Shown in pieces: positions 11,429 to 22,722 of a DNA stretch of 64,000 bases. The position numbers and the translations under genes are program-made. The notes below the pieces were generated by a model. That model worked only from the letters and a program-made list of their open reading frames with translations, was not told where the DNA came from and searched no databases. Each line of letters starts with the position of its first letter. Within the stretch, counting starts at the first letter, position 1. The stretch comes from Pelobates cultripes. Lineage: Eukaryota; Chordata; Amphibia; Anura; Pelobatidae. The stretch covers positions 245,010,769 through 245,074,768 of the forward strand of contig OW240917.1 of assembly GCA_933207985.1 (NCBI GenBank), given 5' to 3'.

Positions 11429-11812
11429 ACTTAGTAGGTTACATAGTTACATAGTTACATAGCTGAAAAGAGACTTGCGTCCATCAAGTTCAGCCTTCCT
11501 CAGAAATGTTGTTGCTGTTGATCCAAAAGAAGGCAAAAAACCTGGTCTGAAGCACTTCCAATTTTGCCACAAACTAGGAAAAAATTCCTTCTTGACCCCA
11601 AAATAGCAGTCAGATGTCTCCTTGGATCAATCAGCTATTACCCCACTAATTAGAAATTATATCCCTGTATGTTATGTTTTTGTAAGTATTTATCCAATTT
11701 CAGTTTAAACATCTGTATGGACTCTGACAAAACCACCTCTTCAGGCAGAGAATTCCATATCCTTATTGTTCTTACTGTAAAAAAACCTTTTCTTTGCCTT
11801 AGGTTATTTTTG
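11429..11812 (-). mobile_element. LINE (family B) 3' end inserted in family A LINE
   Basis: The left edge is a GTTACATA-type octamer repeat (11440-11462), typical of CR1/L2 3' tails seen from the opposite strand. The body matches, inverted, the 3' end at 16683-17005 (GAATTCCATATCCTTATTGT against its complement; GGATCAATCAGCTATTACCC). The insertion splits family A: 11428 and 11813 correspond to adjacent positions of the copy at 33255-33285. A TAGGTTA word at both edges is a candidate target duplication. Confidence 0.78.
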
Positions 11813-12045
11813 ACAGTTGCAGGAGCGGAGTCATGGGGGGAAGGGGGTAAATGAAAATCCGCTAACAGTATATATTATTTTGAAGGAGTGGAGAATGGGT
11901 GAAATTCTAATGGAGAAGGGAATGGAGTTCCACAGAAAAGAGAAGTGGAAACTGGGTGAAAGTCTAACGGAGAAGGGAAGGGAGTTCCACAGAAAAGGTG
12001 CAGCCCTGGAATATTCATTGGATAAGAGCGTCAGCTGACCACTCT
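11813..12045 (-). mobile_element. L2-like LINE (family A), second part
   Basis: Continuation of the family A LINE interrupted at 11429. Words such as GGGTGAAAGTCTAACGGAGA and GAGTTCCACAGAAAAG match 33380-33425. It contains two tandem versions of a stretch of about 55 bp (11905-11945 and 11958-11998). It is a degenerate 3' portion with no usable coding frame. Confidence 0.7.
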
Positions 12046-12983
12046 CAATGAAATGAAAGTTGCATGGAAGTGACATTGGCCAACCTGGAACTCCGGGATG
12101 GCTGATGACACCATTATGGCGTTGCCCAAGGTGGAATTACACTTCGGCAGCAGAGGGGATAAACTCTGTAAAACTGAATATGCAGACTCCAGACACCATG
12201 ACCACTTCAAATAACTTAAATGGTGATGGTACTTGAAGTAATTAATACATTTTTTCAGTCAGCAGAGAAGGAGGTCACATTTTATAATGTAACTGATAAG
12301 TATTTATTTTACCACAATTCCATTCAAACTTGTACATGTCCTTATACTGCATTTAAATTAATATCGGTAATCCAGGCAGACTGTGAAATGTCATTATACG
12401 ACGATGTAGTAAAAATAAAATGTTTAACAATGTTCTCAGCTCTTGGATTTTCAAATAATATATTTAGTTGGCAGAAATATGGACTTAAGCCAGGATGTAA
12501 GCAAAATCTCTCGTGGAATTTCTAGCAATACAAAGTCTGCAGCCTCGACTGAAGTTATCAGATCTACAGCTGGGAGGAGTAAGCAAATTAACTTCACATA
12601 ACTGCAACCCAACAATCACCCAGACATGCCTCGAACCTTCTTCCTGCAGCAACGCACACTTCGAACACACCGTTGTGTTATTTAGAGATAAGCCTGGGAA
12701 CTTTGCTGTTCAACAGAATGAGTCAATGAAAGACGTATGCATCACATAAGTCCAACTCAGAAAGAAAAAGGTGTTACATACAGATAGTTTGAGCAACGTG
12801 ATTCTTCTGTTGGTGTTCTGCTCGTCCAGCAAGCTGTGAACAAACTAACAACGTAAATAACAAACAGAACGGCACGAAAAAACAAACAGCTGTCAAGATA
12901 AAATTGCTCTGCATTGCCAATTTATTGTCAACCATACAGTCAAGCCAGTTATGTACATCTACTCAACATAAATCAAACGAAGA
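12046..12983. other. upstream region of the P2Y-like gene
   Basis: No exon, repeat or recognised promoter element stands out. Short ORFs (60-100 codons) lack family resemblance. P2Y receptor genes often have an upstream non-coding exon, so the promoter could lie here or further left. I see no sequence feature that fixes it. Confidence 0.4.
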
Positions 12984-14039
12984 ATGGAAGACTTCTTTCA
13001 GACCGCTTTCACAACCAGCAATTCAAATCTCAGTGTGGCATGCTTAGTGAACAAAGAATTCACTTTCCGTTTTTTGTCTTCGGTCTACATCATTGTCTTT
13101 ATCATTGGGCTACTTGGCAATGGTTTTGGATTGTGGAATTTGGCCGTCAATTGGAAGAAGTGGACGTCTTTAAACGTGTTTGTGCTTAATCTTGGCATTG
13201 CGGATCTACTCTATGTTGCCACCCTCCCTTTCTTTGTCTCCTACTACCTCAACAAAGAACAGTGGGTGTTTGGCTACAGTTTTTGCCGTCTTGCACGTTG
13301 CCTCTTCCATGTCAACATGTACGCAAGTATAAGCTTCCTCACCTGCATAAGCGTCCAACGTTATTTGGGTATTGTACATCCGATGAAAATGATGGGACGC
13401 TTCCAAAATCTACGTCCCTCTTTTTATATCAGCATCTTGATCTGGATTTGGGTAATAATTCAGATTGTACCACACCTTCACTTTACAAATGCACTTAAAA
13501 ATAATACCTTCTGCTACGATTCTACTACGAACGATTTTTTATCTATTTATACACCCTACTCGTTAATTATAACATTTACTGGGTTCTTAATCCCTTTTAT
13601 TATCATAGTGATATGCTACATTCGTGTTCTCTCGGTCTTGAAGAAAAATACGAACGTGGACCCCAACTTGAAGCAAAGAAGTATCAAACTTGTCTTCATT
13701 GTTTTGACATTATTTTTTCTCTGCTTTTTCCCCTACTATACTTTCCGCAATCTCAATTTGTTAGCCAGAGTCTGGCAGTTGCAAGGAACGTGTACTCAGA
13801 CCCTGCGAAATGTCTATGTTTCATACCAGGTGACCAGAGGGTTGGCAAGTTTAAATAGTGCCATTAACCCCTTAGTTTACTTAGTGACCAACGAGAACTT
13901 TATTTCTAAATTCCGAAGGATAAGAAGGAGAGCATGGCACAAGTTTGTCAACTTGGGAAGAAGTCAAAGGCTTCCAGAGAGTAAAACATTAAATGAAAAT
14001 GTAAACAATACACTCGAGGAAGCATGTGAGCAATTATAA
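12984..14039 (+). CDS. P2Y purinoceptor-like GPCR (P2Y1/P2Y11-like)
   Basis: A 351-codon single-exon class A GPCR, expected to sense extracellular nucleotides at the plasma membrane and signal through G proteins. Seven hydrophobic segments lie at about 33-55, 64-86, 103-124, 147-163, 192-215, 234-252 and 280-300. C101 and C177 form the canonical disulfide pair. C20 and C270 match the second P2Y pair. N-glycosylation sequons occur at N15 and N173. TM3 carries LFHVN and TCISVQRYLGIVHP, with QRY in place of DRY. R105, R255 (FFPYYTFR) and the YQVTRGLASLN motif with Q282/R285 correspond to nucleotide-phosphate contacts of P2Y1; the TM6 histidine of P2Y1 is a tyrosine here. NPLVY is at 295-299. The ATG has a good Kozak context (A at -3, G at +4). 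The motifs are closest to P2Y1, with the RYLGIVHP of P2Y11; paralogue identity is inferred. The frame is intact. Confidence 0.93.
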   Translation: MEDFFQTAFTTSNSNLSVACLVNKEFTFRFLSSVYIIVFIIGLLGNGFGLWNLAVNWKKWTSLNVFVLNLGIADLLYVATLPFFVSYYLNKEQWVFGYSFCRLARCLFHVNMYASISFLTCISVQRYLGIVHPMKMMGRFQNLRPSFYISILIWIWVIIQIVPHLHFTNALKNNTFCYDSTTNDFLSIYTPYSLIITFTGFLIPFIIIVICYIRVLSVLKKNTNVDPNLKQRSIKLVFIVLTLFFLCFFPYYTFRNLNLLARVWQLQGTCTQTLRNVYVSYQVTRGLASLNSAINPLVYLVTNENFISKFRRIRRRAWHKFVNLGRSQRLPESKTLNENVNNTLEEACEQL

Positions 14040-14350
14040 CGTGCTCACATTATTTATCTTTTTGTTTGTCCTGTTTTTTTGTTTTGTTATGTTTTTCATT
14101 TGCTTAGTTTTTCTTTTTCTTTTTATATCACATCACTTTTTTGGGATGTTTAAGTGACAATTCAACTGATTTTTGTTGTTGAAGAAATGAAGACTGTGAG
14201 CTAAAACATTGTTACAATATATGTATATTCCATGCAGTATTAATTTTGTAGGAATTCGGGTTGGCTGTGATAAATGTACTTCAGAATTGTTTTATCTCGA
14301 AAAGATGTATTTACTGCCGTAATGCAGGACGGATTTATTTATAAATACAA

Positions 14351-14356
14351 AATAAA
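14351..14356 (+). promoter_or_regulatory. candidate polyadenylation signal for the P2Y-like gene
   Basis: AATAAA lies 312 bp after the stop codon in AT-rich sequence, followed by a TGTGTGTGTTTGTCTGTCTG-type GT-rich stretch at about 14393-14415. That is the usual downstream context of a cleavage site. It was assigned by position only. Confidence 0.45.
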
Positions 14357-14419
14357 TATACACAAATGCTTGTGATTCAGTAAATACATTATGTGTGTGT
14401 GTTTGTCTGTCTGTATGCA

Positions 14420-15800
14420 TGTGTGCACTGTCTGTCTTTCATCTGTCTGCTTATATTTCTATGTGTGTGCTCATTGTTGTGAGCTTTTGTTTAACCATCA
14501 AGTTTAACTAAGAAGAGGATTCTATAAATAACACGTTGAGCAGCTTTGTCAAATGTACTGTGTGTGTTTATGTGTAAAATATTTAGAGAATTTGTACCAG
14601 AAATCGGTGCATCAGCTATTTATTCAAGAATTTCGTTGCAAAGTAAAATGATAAGCAAAGGTTCTGCATTTCAGTTTATTGCATTATAAAAATATAATAT
14701 AGGCGTAATATATGATACCTCAGGCACACCCTTAGAACACCAGCTGTTTAAAGAGAGCTATGCAGTTGCACCCATAGAAAACCTGCTCTTTACAGAGATA
14801 TGCAAATGCCTTCATGAAAAATTAGTTATATACAGAGAATTATGAAGGCGCATACATAGAAAACAAGCTGCGTACAGAAAGATAATCAGGTGAACATATT
14901 GAAAACCATTCAGCTTCTAATTCTTGTGCATACACCCCATTAAGGGGTCTTTATACACACCATAGAATTGCAGTTGTAAAATGTAACTGAATGGATCGTG
15001 ATGTTAGAGCAAGTATCTATAACCCACATTGAAGGCAGCACACTGGCAATCAGTGTTACCATGTCACATTTAAAAGGTTATAAACTGAAAACAAATGGTT
15101 TATATTAACTATCTTTAAAGGGGGGAGCTGTCACAATCAAGACTTATGTTGACGTATCCTCTATATTTAACAAATGCGTGTCTCTGAGGTTTGAAACAAT
15201 GAAATGAAAGGTAGAAATCCACGTTTCTCCATCTTAGCTCCTGTTAGTCATTGTTCTAAGCTCTGCCCTTTGCACCTGACACTCGGCATAGAGAAATCTC
15301 ACAGTGAGGAGGTGAAAACAAACAATGTTTCTATCTTTCTTTCCACGAATGTAAATATGAATGGAGTATCTCAAAAATAGCTTGATGCAAGATTTTCAAT
15401 ATTTTATTCAATACTGTAAAGTCCAAAGGAATGACAAAATATATGTCTGTTTGTTTTTTAACCTTAACTGGAAATTGTGGAGAATTGACAAGGAAATTGC
15501 AAAGTAGGCCAAAATAGGAAAATTGGAGAATTCCTTTGTCCATTTTCTACAATTCCCAGTAAAATTAATAAAGCCATAGGTTCCCGAATATGATATTATT
15601 CTTATGAAACAGCAAGACTGGAGGCTTTATTGTCTGTTTACTAAACTGTGAAATTTTACAAGGGAATGTAAAATTCGGGGTGTGTTAGTTACGTAAGACA
15701 GGAAAGGGCAGAACTTTAAATAACTATGTTTCCTCAATATATATTAGCGGGGAACTTTGGAAAGAAATATGCACGTGATTTCTGCAAAAAAACACTTGGA
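14420..15800. other. intergenic, no gene seen
   Basis: AT-rich sequence. One local curiosity is a loose internal repeat at 14720-14880: AAACCTGCTCTTTACAGAGA, AAATTAGTTATATACAGAGA and AAACAAGCTGCGTACAGAAA recur about 55-60 bp apart. No ORF with coding character and no clear mobile-element ends were found. Confidence 0.5.
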
Positions 15801-15829
15801 GAAAAAATGTGATTGGTGACTCAAGACAA

Positions 15830-16462
15830 GGTGCTGAAGCAACTAAAGAAAGTTAATATAAACAATGCTTCGAGGCCTGACGATATTCAACCATGAGTAC
15901 TTAAGGACCTAAGTGTGGAAATAAGTGAACCTCTGTTTTTAATCTTTAGGATTCTTTTCTTTGAGGCATTGTACCAGAGGATTGGATTAAGGTAGATGTG
16001 GTTCCTATATTCAAAAGTGGTTCAAAACGTTTGCCTGAAAATGATAGATCTGTGAGATTAATGTTTGTGGCTGGGAAAGTATTTGAAGGTTTATTAAGGG
16101 ATAATATTTATGAATTCATTGGGGAGAATATTGTTATTAACAAAATTCAGCATGATTTTATGAAACACAGGTCATGTAAAACTAACTTAATTGCATTCTA
16201 CAAACAAGGAAATAGAGGTATAGATCAGGGTGTTGCATCGCATGTGATCCTCTTGGATTTTGCTAAGGCGTTTGATACGGTTCCACACAATAGGTTAGTC
16301 TTCAAACTAAAAGAAATTGGTCTAGAAGAAAATTCTTGCTCTTGTGTAGAACATTGGCTTTGAGATAGCACAGAGAGTTGTCATTAATGGCAAATTTTCA
16401 AGCTGGACAAAAGTGGTAAATGCTGTCCCTCAGGGTTCTGTTCTGGGATCCCTCTATTTAAT

Positions 16463-16506
<44 letters not shown>

Positions 16507-17010
16507 GATCTTGAAATTGGCATTGTAAGTCATGTTTCAGTATTTGCAGATGACACTGACCTCTGTAAAGTAATACAATGTGAGCAGGATATTACATCAC
16601 TGCAGAGGGATTTAGATAGATTGGGGGACTGGGCACTCAGTAAGAAAGGAGATTTAGTCTAAGGCAAAATAAAAGTTGTTTTTTTTTACAGTAAGAACAA
16701 TCAGGATGTGGAATTCTCTGCCTGTCGAGGTGGTTTTATCAGAGTCTGTACAGATGTTTAAATACCTGCAAAAACATAAAATTCAGGGATATCATTTTTA
16801 ATTTCTGGGGTAACATCTCCTTGATCCAAGGAGAGATATGACTGTCATTCTGGGTCAAGAAGCAATTTTATCCTAGTTTGCTGCAAAATTGGAAGAGCTT
16901 CAAACTGTTTATTTTGCCTTCTTTTGGGTCAACAGCAAAAATAGATGTGGGAAAGTCGGAACTTGATCGACGCATGTCTCTTTCCAGCCTGTGTAACTTT
17001 GAAAGTGGTA
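15830..17010 (+). mobile_element. decayed LINE (family B, CR1/L2 type)
   Basis: A 121-codon open segment at 15998-16363 contains reverse transcriptase landmarks in order: VPIFKSGSK, then a degenerate NDRSVRL block, KIQHDFMKHRSCKTNL, and LLDFAKAFDTVPHNRL (RT motif A). After a stop and frameshift, 16420-16560 still encodes PQGSVLGSLY- and FADDT-like remnants. An (AT)n run at 16463-16504 interrupts the frame. The 3' region 16683-17005 is the same 3' end found inverted at 11429-11812. Many stops make it inactive. Confidence 0.85.
16463..16504. repeat. (AT)n microsatellite
   Basis: About 20 AT dinucleotides within the LINE relic, replacing or expanding sequence between the GSVLG-like and FADDT-like RT motifs. 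Confidence 0.9.
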
Positions 17011-17485
17011 ACCTTGAAAAATAGCTGAGTCAGTAAATATTTCATTTTGACTATTTTAACAATAGTCATTAATAACATCTGGATTCTGTCTTTTTCCTAC
17101 TTTGTAAATATGTGCAATGATATTTTACATTAAACATTTATAAAAAATATTATCAGATTTGTGATGTGATTTTGTTTGGACCAAGGTACCATTTTCTACA
17201 ATTTGCTTTTAAACGGATTAATGTTCCTTTGATGTTATAAATAAAGCACATGTTTTGCCTCTTACATCCTAAAATATGTTTTTATTTTTATAGCATTCTG
17301 ATGTGACCTCCCTAATTTAAATTCTATTTTAGGGGTGGCAGATTGAACCTCATAAAATAATGGTCAGTTACTAAAAGTCCAGTAAATAACTGGGGCCCTG
17401 ATGTGCTTATTGAAAAAGGAGCCTCTTACGTTTTATCACATTGCCTTGAGATTATGCTGATTTGAAATTTAGTAATAATTTAGAA
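17011..17485. other. intergenic, no gene seen
   Basis: AT-rich sequence without a recognisable ORF or repeat. It ends at the hAT-like terminus at 17486. Confidence 0.5.
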
Positions 17486-17870
17486 CAGGGCCGCCATCAG
17501 GGCATTACAACCATGATCCTGGGGAGGCAAACTGCTCAGGGCGTCCCGGGCCCCACATAACCTATGTGCACATATATATATATGTGCACGGAGGGCTCAC
17601 GCTACCTGTATTCTGCAGGGTGCCCAGCACATTAGAAATATACTTCCCAGCTGCTCTGCTCTAAGTCTCGTGAGCGCCGCGATCATCAGAGCGTTGCACG
17701 GGTTACAATGGCTTGCAAGACTCAGACAGAGCAGAGCAGCTGGGAAGTATATTTCTAATGTGCTGCCCCCCTGCAGAATACAGGTAGTGTATTGCAATGT
17801 GATCTCCCCCCTACCTGAACACAGGTAAGACATGGCGAGAGGGGGATAAAATGTATTACAATTAATGGAA
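17486..17870. mobile_element. hAT-like element end with internal inverted repeat
   Basis: It begins CAGGGCCGCCATCAGGGC, the same type of end as the hAT copies at 20302 and (inverted) at 26690. Two inverted segments (GGGAAGTATATTTCTAATGT near 17740 and its complement near 17640) make a hairpin of about 60-bp arms. The opposite terminus could not be located with confidence, because other repeats are inserted in the next 2 kb. Confidence 0.6.
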
Positions 17871-18119
17871 GAAAAACAAACAAACAAATACTGTAGGCTT
17901 TCCCCCCCCACATTATACAGCCCCATACATTTACACACACTGTACACTAACATTTACGCACACTTTACACTATACTACAACATTTACCCACACTACATCC
18001 TTACACAAACACACTCTGCTTTCACTACACACACTACTTCTTTACACACACTCTGCATTCACTGCACACACTACATCCTTACACAAACACGCACTCTTTA
18101 TTCACTACATACACTACAT

Positions 18120-18340
18120 AAAAAAAAAGTCCTGCGCTCACTCCCAACACTCCTGGGAGGCAGCAACAACCACAGTACACATCAGCCCCAATACATACAG
18201 TAAAAACCAAAGAAAAAGTTACCTGCACTCTCTCCTTAATCCCTATGTATATTTAAACAAATGGAGGTCATTTAGTTACTCCAATGGCCATTGGAGGGAA
18301 TTGCTGCCTGCCAATGTCACGGCAGACCCCCTTAGATGGG
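18120..18340. repeat. dispersed repeat, copy of the family at 30725-31010
   Basis: It contains AAGTCCTGCGCTCACTCCCA, CAGCAACAACCACAGTACAC and AAATGGAGGTCATTTAGTTA. These occur in the same order at 30738-30910 and, more diverged, at 27373-27600. Here only one side of the foldback is evident. Confidence 0.7.
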
Positions 18341-18657
18341 TCCTACACTCAGGGGAGGGCTGGCAGCCTCAGACCTGGGGGGCAAATCCAGTCAAATGGC
18401 CCATTGCACCCCCGAAACAGCTCACCATCCATGCCCACCTTTTCCTGGTTTTGTAACGGATATTGATGTTATGCTAATCAGTAGCTCTTTGCCATACCCG
18501 CTCCTTCACGGCTCTGACTTTCAATGTTGTTAGAGAGCAGGCTGAGAATCTCTGAGCCTGTGCTCTGACTCACTAACAAACCACAAGGGAAAGGATATGA
18601 TCTAAGGCATCTACTGCTGGTGTGCACCAGTAGACCACTAGGGAATCATTTAAATCA

Positions 18658-19170
18658 AAGGGACACTCCAGTGCCAGGAAAACAAATTATTTTCCTGGCA
18701 CATCAGGTCCCCTCTCCCTCCCACCCCCCATCCAATGTTGCTGAAGGGGTTAGAACCCCTTCAGTGACATACCTGAGACCTCTGCCCACGCTCCTTCCCC
18801 GTTGACGTCATCCGGCAGGGGAGACCTAATGCGCATGCTGCGCACGCGCATTAGATCTCTCCATAGGAAAGCATTGAAAATGCTTTCAATGCTTTCCTAT
18901 GGGGTTTTAGTGACACTGGAGGTCCTCACATAGCGTGAGGACGTCCAGTGACGCTATAGCACAGAAAACCTGTGCTATAAACCAGGAAGTGCTCTCTAGT
19001 AGCTGTCTAGTAGACAGCCACTAGAGGAGGAATTAACCCTGCAATGTAATTATTGCAGTTTATGAAAACTGCAATATTTACAGTTGAAGGGTTAAGGGTA
19101 GTGGGAGTTGGCACCCAGACCACTCCAATGGGCAGAAGTGGTCTGGGTGCCTGGAGTGTCCCTTTAATGT
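18658..19170. mobile_element. DNA element with AAAGGGACACTCCAG inverted ends
   Basis: The left end AAAGGGACACTCCAGTGCC and right end GTGCCTGGAGTGTCCCTTTA are inverse to each other. The interior has its own hairpin (GCATTGAAAATGCTTTCAATGC near 18870) and GAGGTCCTCACATAGCGTGAGGAC near 18919. There is no ORF. A related but diverged copy may be 27822-28215. The superfamily is unclear because I could not define a target duplication. Confidence 0.7.
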
Positions 19171-19269
19171 GCTGGTGTCCCAAACTTGTGAGCTGTGTTG
19201 GCCACCGGGCGCCTCTGTTGTCATGGCACTCTACGTGACCCCCCAGCTTGCACACCTCAAAGGCTGGCT

Positions 19270-19605
19270 CTGCTGACAGACACACTGGCACTCACTCTCA
19301 ATAACACACACACACAAACCCTGACAGACAAACACTCACTGACAGGCACTTCCAGACACACATGCACACACTTCCAGACACACACGCGTACACTTCCAGA
19401 CAGACAGAGATATACACAGACTTACCGACAGACACACACTCACTTCCAGACACACACACACACACACACACACACTCACTTCCAGACACACACACACACT
19501 CACTTCCAGACACACATGCACACACTCACTTCCAGACACACACACACACACTCACTTCCAGACACACACACACACACTCACACTTCTAGACACACACACA
19601 CTAAT
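19270..19605. repeat. CA-rich minisatellite
   Basis: Irregular tandem copies of CACTTCCAGACACACAC with variable (CA)n length. The overlapping small ORFs on both strands, rich in TH or CV, come from the repeat. Confidence 0.9.
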
Positions 19606-20301
19606 TCCTTGTTGCTCCTACCTTTAGGAGTCCTTGGGGTCCTTGCCCTGGGGTCCAGTGACTTCCTGCTCCTCTCTGCTCCCTCGTGCAGTTTAGTGAT
19701 GCGGGGCCGGAATGACGTCATATTTCGGCTCCCGGCATCACCAGAGAGGGCGCGCGAGGGAGCAGGAAGATCAGCAGAGGCAGTGCTCCTTTACCGCCGC
19801 CTACCTCCTTCCTCATGAACAGCGGCCGGTATATTTCTGCAGAGTAGGCACCTGCCATCTGGGACAAGCAGGTGCCTACTGTGCCTTGCTACCGTGCGCA
19901 CTAGGTGCACCATTTTTTAAATTATTTAGGGCGGCCTGGGGGCAATTGCCTCCCTTCCCCCCGGCCCAGCCCCCCCCTGCCTACACTGACCTTTCACCTT
20001 GCTTCCTTGAGCTTCTGGCAAATATATCTCTAATGAGACAGAGAGGGGTATTTTTATATACATCCCTATATACTTATTAACCCTTAATAGGGAACACATG
20101 GGATGGGCGACAGCATTGTAACAAGGCATTGTAACAAGGCTGTGTGATACAAAAAGTGAATAAAAAAAAAAAAAAACAAGTCCTGTGCTCACTCCAACAT
20201 ACACTACATACACTACACAAACACACACTGTGCAGTCACTATACGCACACACACTACATCCACTACACAAAGACACACTCTGAATTCACTATCCACACAC
20301 A

Positions 20302-21345
20302 CAGGGCCGCCATCAGGGGGTGACAACCATGAGGGTTGTCACGGGCCTGGTGGCATTGGGGGGCCCGGGGTCCCACGTGTAGCGGCGGAACTGCCGCCGG
20401 TGCAGTTGCACCAGGGCCCGCACGCTGATGGGGCCTATCGGGTGGCCCACGCACTCAGGGGGCCGGTCAGCGCTGTTGCCGAGTAATAAGTGGTCACTTC
20501 CTCCCAGCTCACTCCGCGTGGGAGGAGAAACAGCCAGGCAGTGAGGGAGAGCCGTGCCGACTCCTATCATCCCCAGCCACCCTCCTGCAAAAAAAGGTAA
20601 GAAACAGGAGGGTGGCTGAAAAATGAGCTGTGTGTGTGTGTGTATGTATGTATGTATATATGTATGTCATTATGTATGTCTGTATGTATGTATGCCAGTA
20701 GCAATGTATGTCAGTATGTCATTATGAACGTATGTCTGCGTGTATGTGTGTATGGATGTCAGTATGAATGTATGTATGTATGTCTGTATGCCATTATGAA
20801 TGTATGTCTGTGTATGTATGTGTGTATGGATGTCAGTGTCTGTATGTCTATATGAATGTATGTATGTATATGTCTGTCTGTCAGTATGTCTATATGTATG
20901 TACATATGTATGTATGCCAGTATGCCAGTATGAATGTATGTATGTCTGTATGTCATTATGAATGTATGTCTCTGTGTATGTATGTATGTATGTCAGTGTG
21001 TATGTATGTATGCGTCTGTATGTCCTCATGCATGTGTGTCTGTATGTATGTTAGTATGTGTCTGTCTGTCACTATGTATGCCTGTGTGTCTGTATATGTG
21101 TGTATGCCTCAGTATGTGTGTGTCAGTATAAATGCCTATATGTGTGTATGTCTGTTTCAGTATGTGTGTCTGTTAGTATGTATCTGTGTGTGTATGTGTA
21201 TCTGTGTCCTTTTGTATCAGTGTGTGTGTTTGTGTCTGTATGTGTATTGGGTGGGTGGGATTTGGAGGCGGACCCTGTGGGCGTGATTGGAAGTGGGCCC
21301 CAGGGGGACCAGACCCTGAGCTGAGTTAGGGGCCTCAAAATTTCT
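20302..21345. mobile_element. probable hAT element copy, right end truncated
   Basis: It begins CAGGGCCGCCATCAGGGGG followed by TGACAACCATGA. This is the inverse of the right end of the 25591-26690 element (TCATGGTTGTCA, CCCCCTGATGGC). Near 21328 the sequence GGGGCCTCAAAATTTCTG is the inverse of that element's left region, but the last dozen bases are absent. The interior is dominated by a simple repeat. I found no credible target duplication. Confidence 0.65.
20622..21245. repeat. TATG/TGTC-type simple repeat
   Basis: A long irregular run of TATG, TCTG and CAGTATG units inside the hAT-like copy. It generates several cysteine- and methionine-rich or YIHT-rich ORFs in all frames, which are not genes. 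Confidence 0.92.
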
Positions 21346-21597
21346 GCTATATAACTTTATTCTGTGTATGTATTTTAATGTTACAGTTGGAATTGAGTTT
21401 TTTAAATCATGAAAGTCCTTAGGCTGATACAGAGATGACACTACACAAAGCATGTCAAACATGCGGCCCACAGTGAATATATTTGCGACCTGCATGCCCT
21501 GGGGCCACTTTCAGCTGTGGCTGTGAACAGCCACAAGACAGGAAAATGATTTCCTGATTCTTGCTCTCCTGACCACAAGAGGGCAGAGTGGCTGTGT

Positions 21598-22040
21598 GTC
21601 TGCTGTGCAGAGCAACCACTCCCCCTTCCCTCCTGCTCGCAGTGCCAGCCACTCCCCCTTCCCTCCTGCTCGCAGTGCCAGCCACTCCCCTGTCCCTCCT
21701 GCTCACAGTGCCAGCCACTCCCCTGTCCCTCCTGCTTGCAGTGCCAGCCACTCCCCCTTCCCTCCTGCTCGCATTGCCAGCCACTCCCCTTCCCTCCTGC
21801 TCGCAGTGCCAGCCACTCCTCCTTCCCTCCTCCTCGCAGTGCCAACCACTCCCCCTTCCCTCCTGCTCGCATTGCCAGCCACTTCCCCTTCCCTCCTGCT
21901 CGCAGTGCCAACCACTCCCCCTTCCCTCCTGCCCGCAGTGCCAGCCACTCCCCTGTCCCTCCTGCTCGCATTGCCAGCCACTCCCCCTTCCCTCCTGCTC
22001 GCAGTGCCAACCACTCCCCCTTCCCTCCTGCTTACAACGC
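21598..22040. repeat. 33-bp minisatellite, about 13 copies
   Basis: Tandem units of 33 bp containing TGCTCGCAGTGCCAGCCACT and CCCCCTTCCCTCC. One copy near 21780 lacks three bases. Since 33 is divisible by three, ORFs up to 220 codons run through it on both strands. They are repeat artefacts. Confidence 0.93.
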
Positions 22041-22655
22041 AATGTAAGAAGGTGGAAAATAACTTCATCCAACTCCCAGCTGAAAAGCTTACGAACTATT
22101 GCCGTATTGAAACACACTCTTAGAGTTATTCACTGAATTTTCCTTTTTAAAAACCACAGATTTTTTCTGTTTTTGTTTTGATAGTTTTATTAATCTGCAG
22201 CTCCCCTATAGTCTCAGATGCAGATCTTCTCTGTAACCTTTAACCACTCTTCGAACCACAGGGTTATGACAAGGTTATGACAATGGTTTATCTACAAAAA
22301 TTATCATTGACATTAATGGTGACTTCTGTAGCGAAATCATTTGAAAAGTTTTTAGAACAGGTTCTGATCATTTGTAAAGTTTATCCAAAAGAATTAAATC
22401 AAGCAAATTGTTTGTGTGTGTTTGCAGTATGCGTGTGCTCAGTGTTGTTTGCGTGTTTGTTTGTTTTTATAAGCAAGACAGACATCCCCGGAGAAGTGAT
22501 CCATGAGCACTCCCTGGACATCCCCAAGCTGATCTGTTGGGATCAGACTGTTTCTGCCGGCTTGTGGTTAAGGGGGAGCAGTGTGACGGGACCGCTGCCT
22601 GTTCGTGAATTGCTATGAGATATTCCCCGTGTTCTCCCCGTATTGTGTTGTATTC
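22041..22655. other. intergenic, no gene seen
   Basis: There is no convincing coding frame. A poly-T/AAAACCACAG stretch and mixed sequence lead into the hairpin below. Confidence 0.45.
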
Positions 22656-22657
22656 AT

Positions 22658-22718
22658 GTGTTTTACCTGCTCCCCGTTCGGTGTCTGCCCTACACAGAAT
22701 GGGGAGCAGGTAAAACAC
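22658..22718. repeat. 22-bp-stem hairpin
   Basis: GTGTTTTACCTGCTCCCC at 22658 is the reverse complement of GGGGAGCAGGTAAAACAC ending at 22718. The loop is about 17 bp. It directly abuts the inverted-end element that starts at 22723. Confidence 0.85.
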
Positions 22719-22722
22719 TGCT

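Noticed and set aside
13206..13858. Shorter ORFs overlapping the P2Y-like gene
   Set aside because: Other-frame shadows of an intact seven-helix receptor.
17486..20301. One hAT element spanning 17486 to 20301
   Set aside because: I could not find a right end with the flanking 8-mer ATTTAGAA, and other repeats lie in between. Only the left end is called.
19195..21324. Cysteine-, histidine- or threonine-rich ORFs
   Set aside because: Products of CA-rich and TATG-type simple repeats; present on both strands.
21441..22136. ORFs of 175-220 codons, proline- or glycine/arginine-rich
   Set aside because: Generated by the 33-bp minisatellite in several frames at once.
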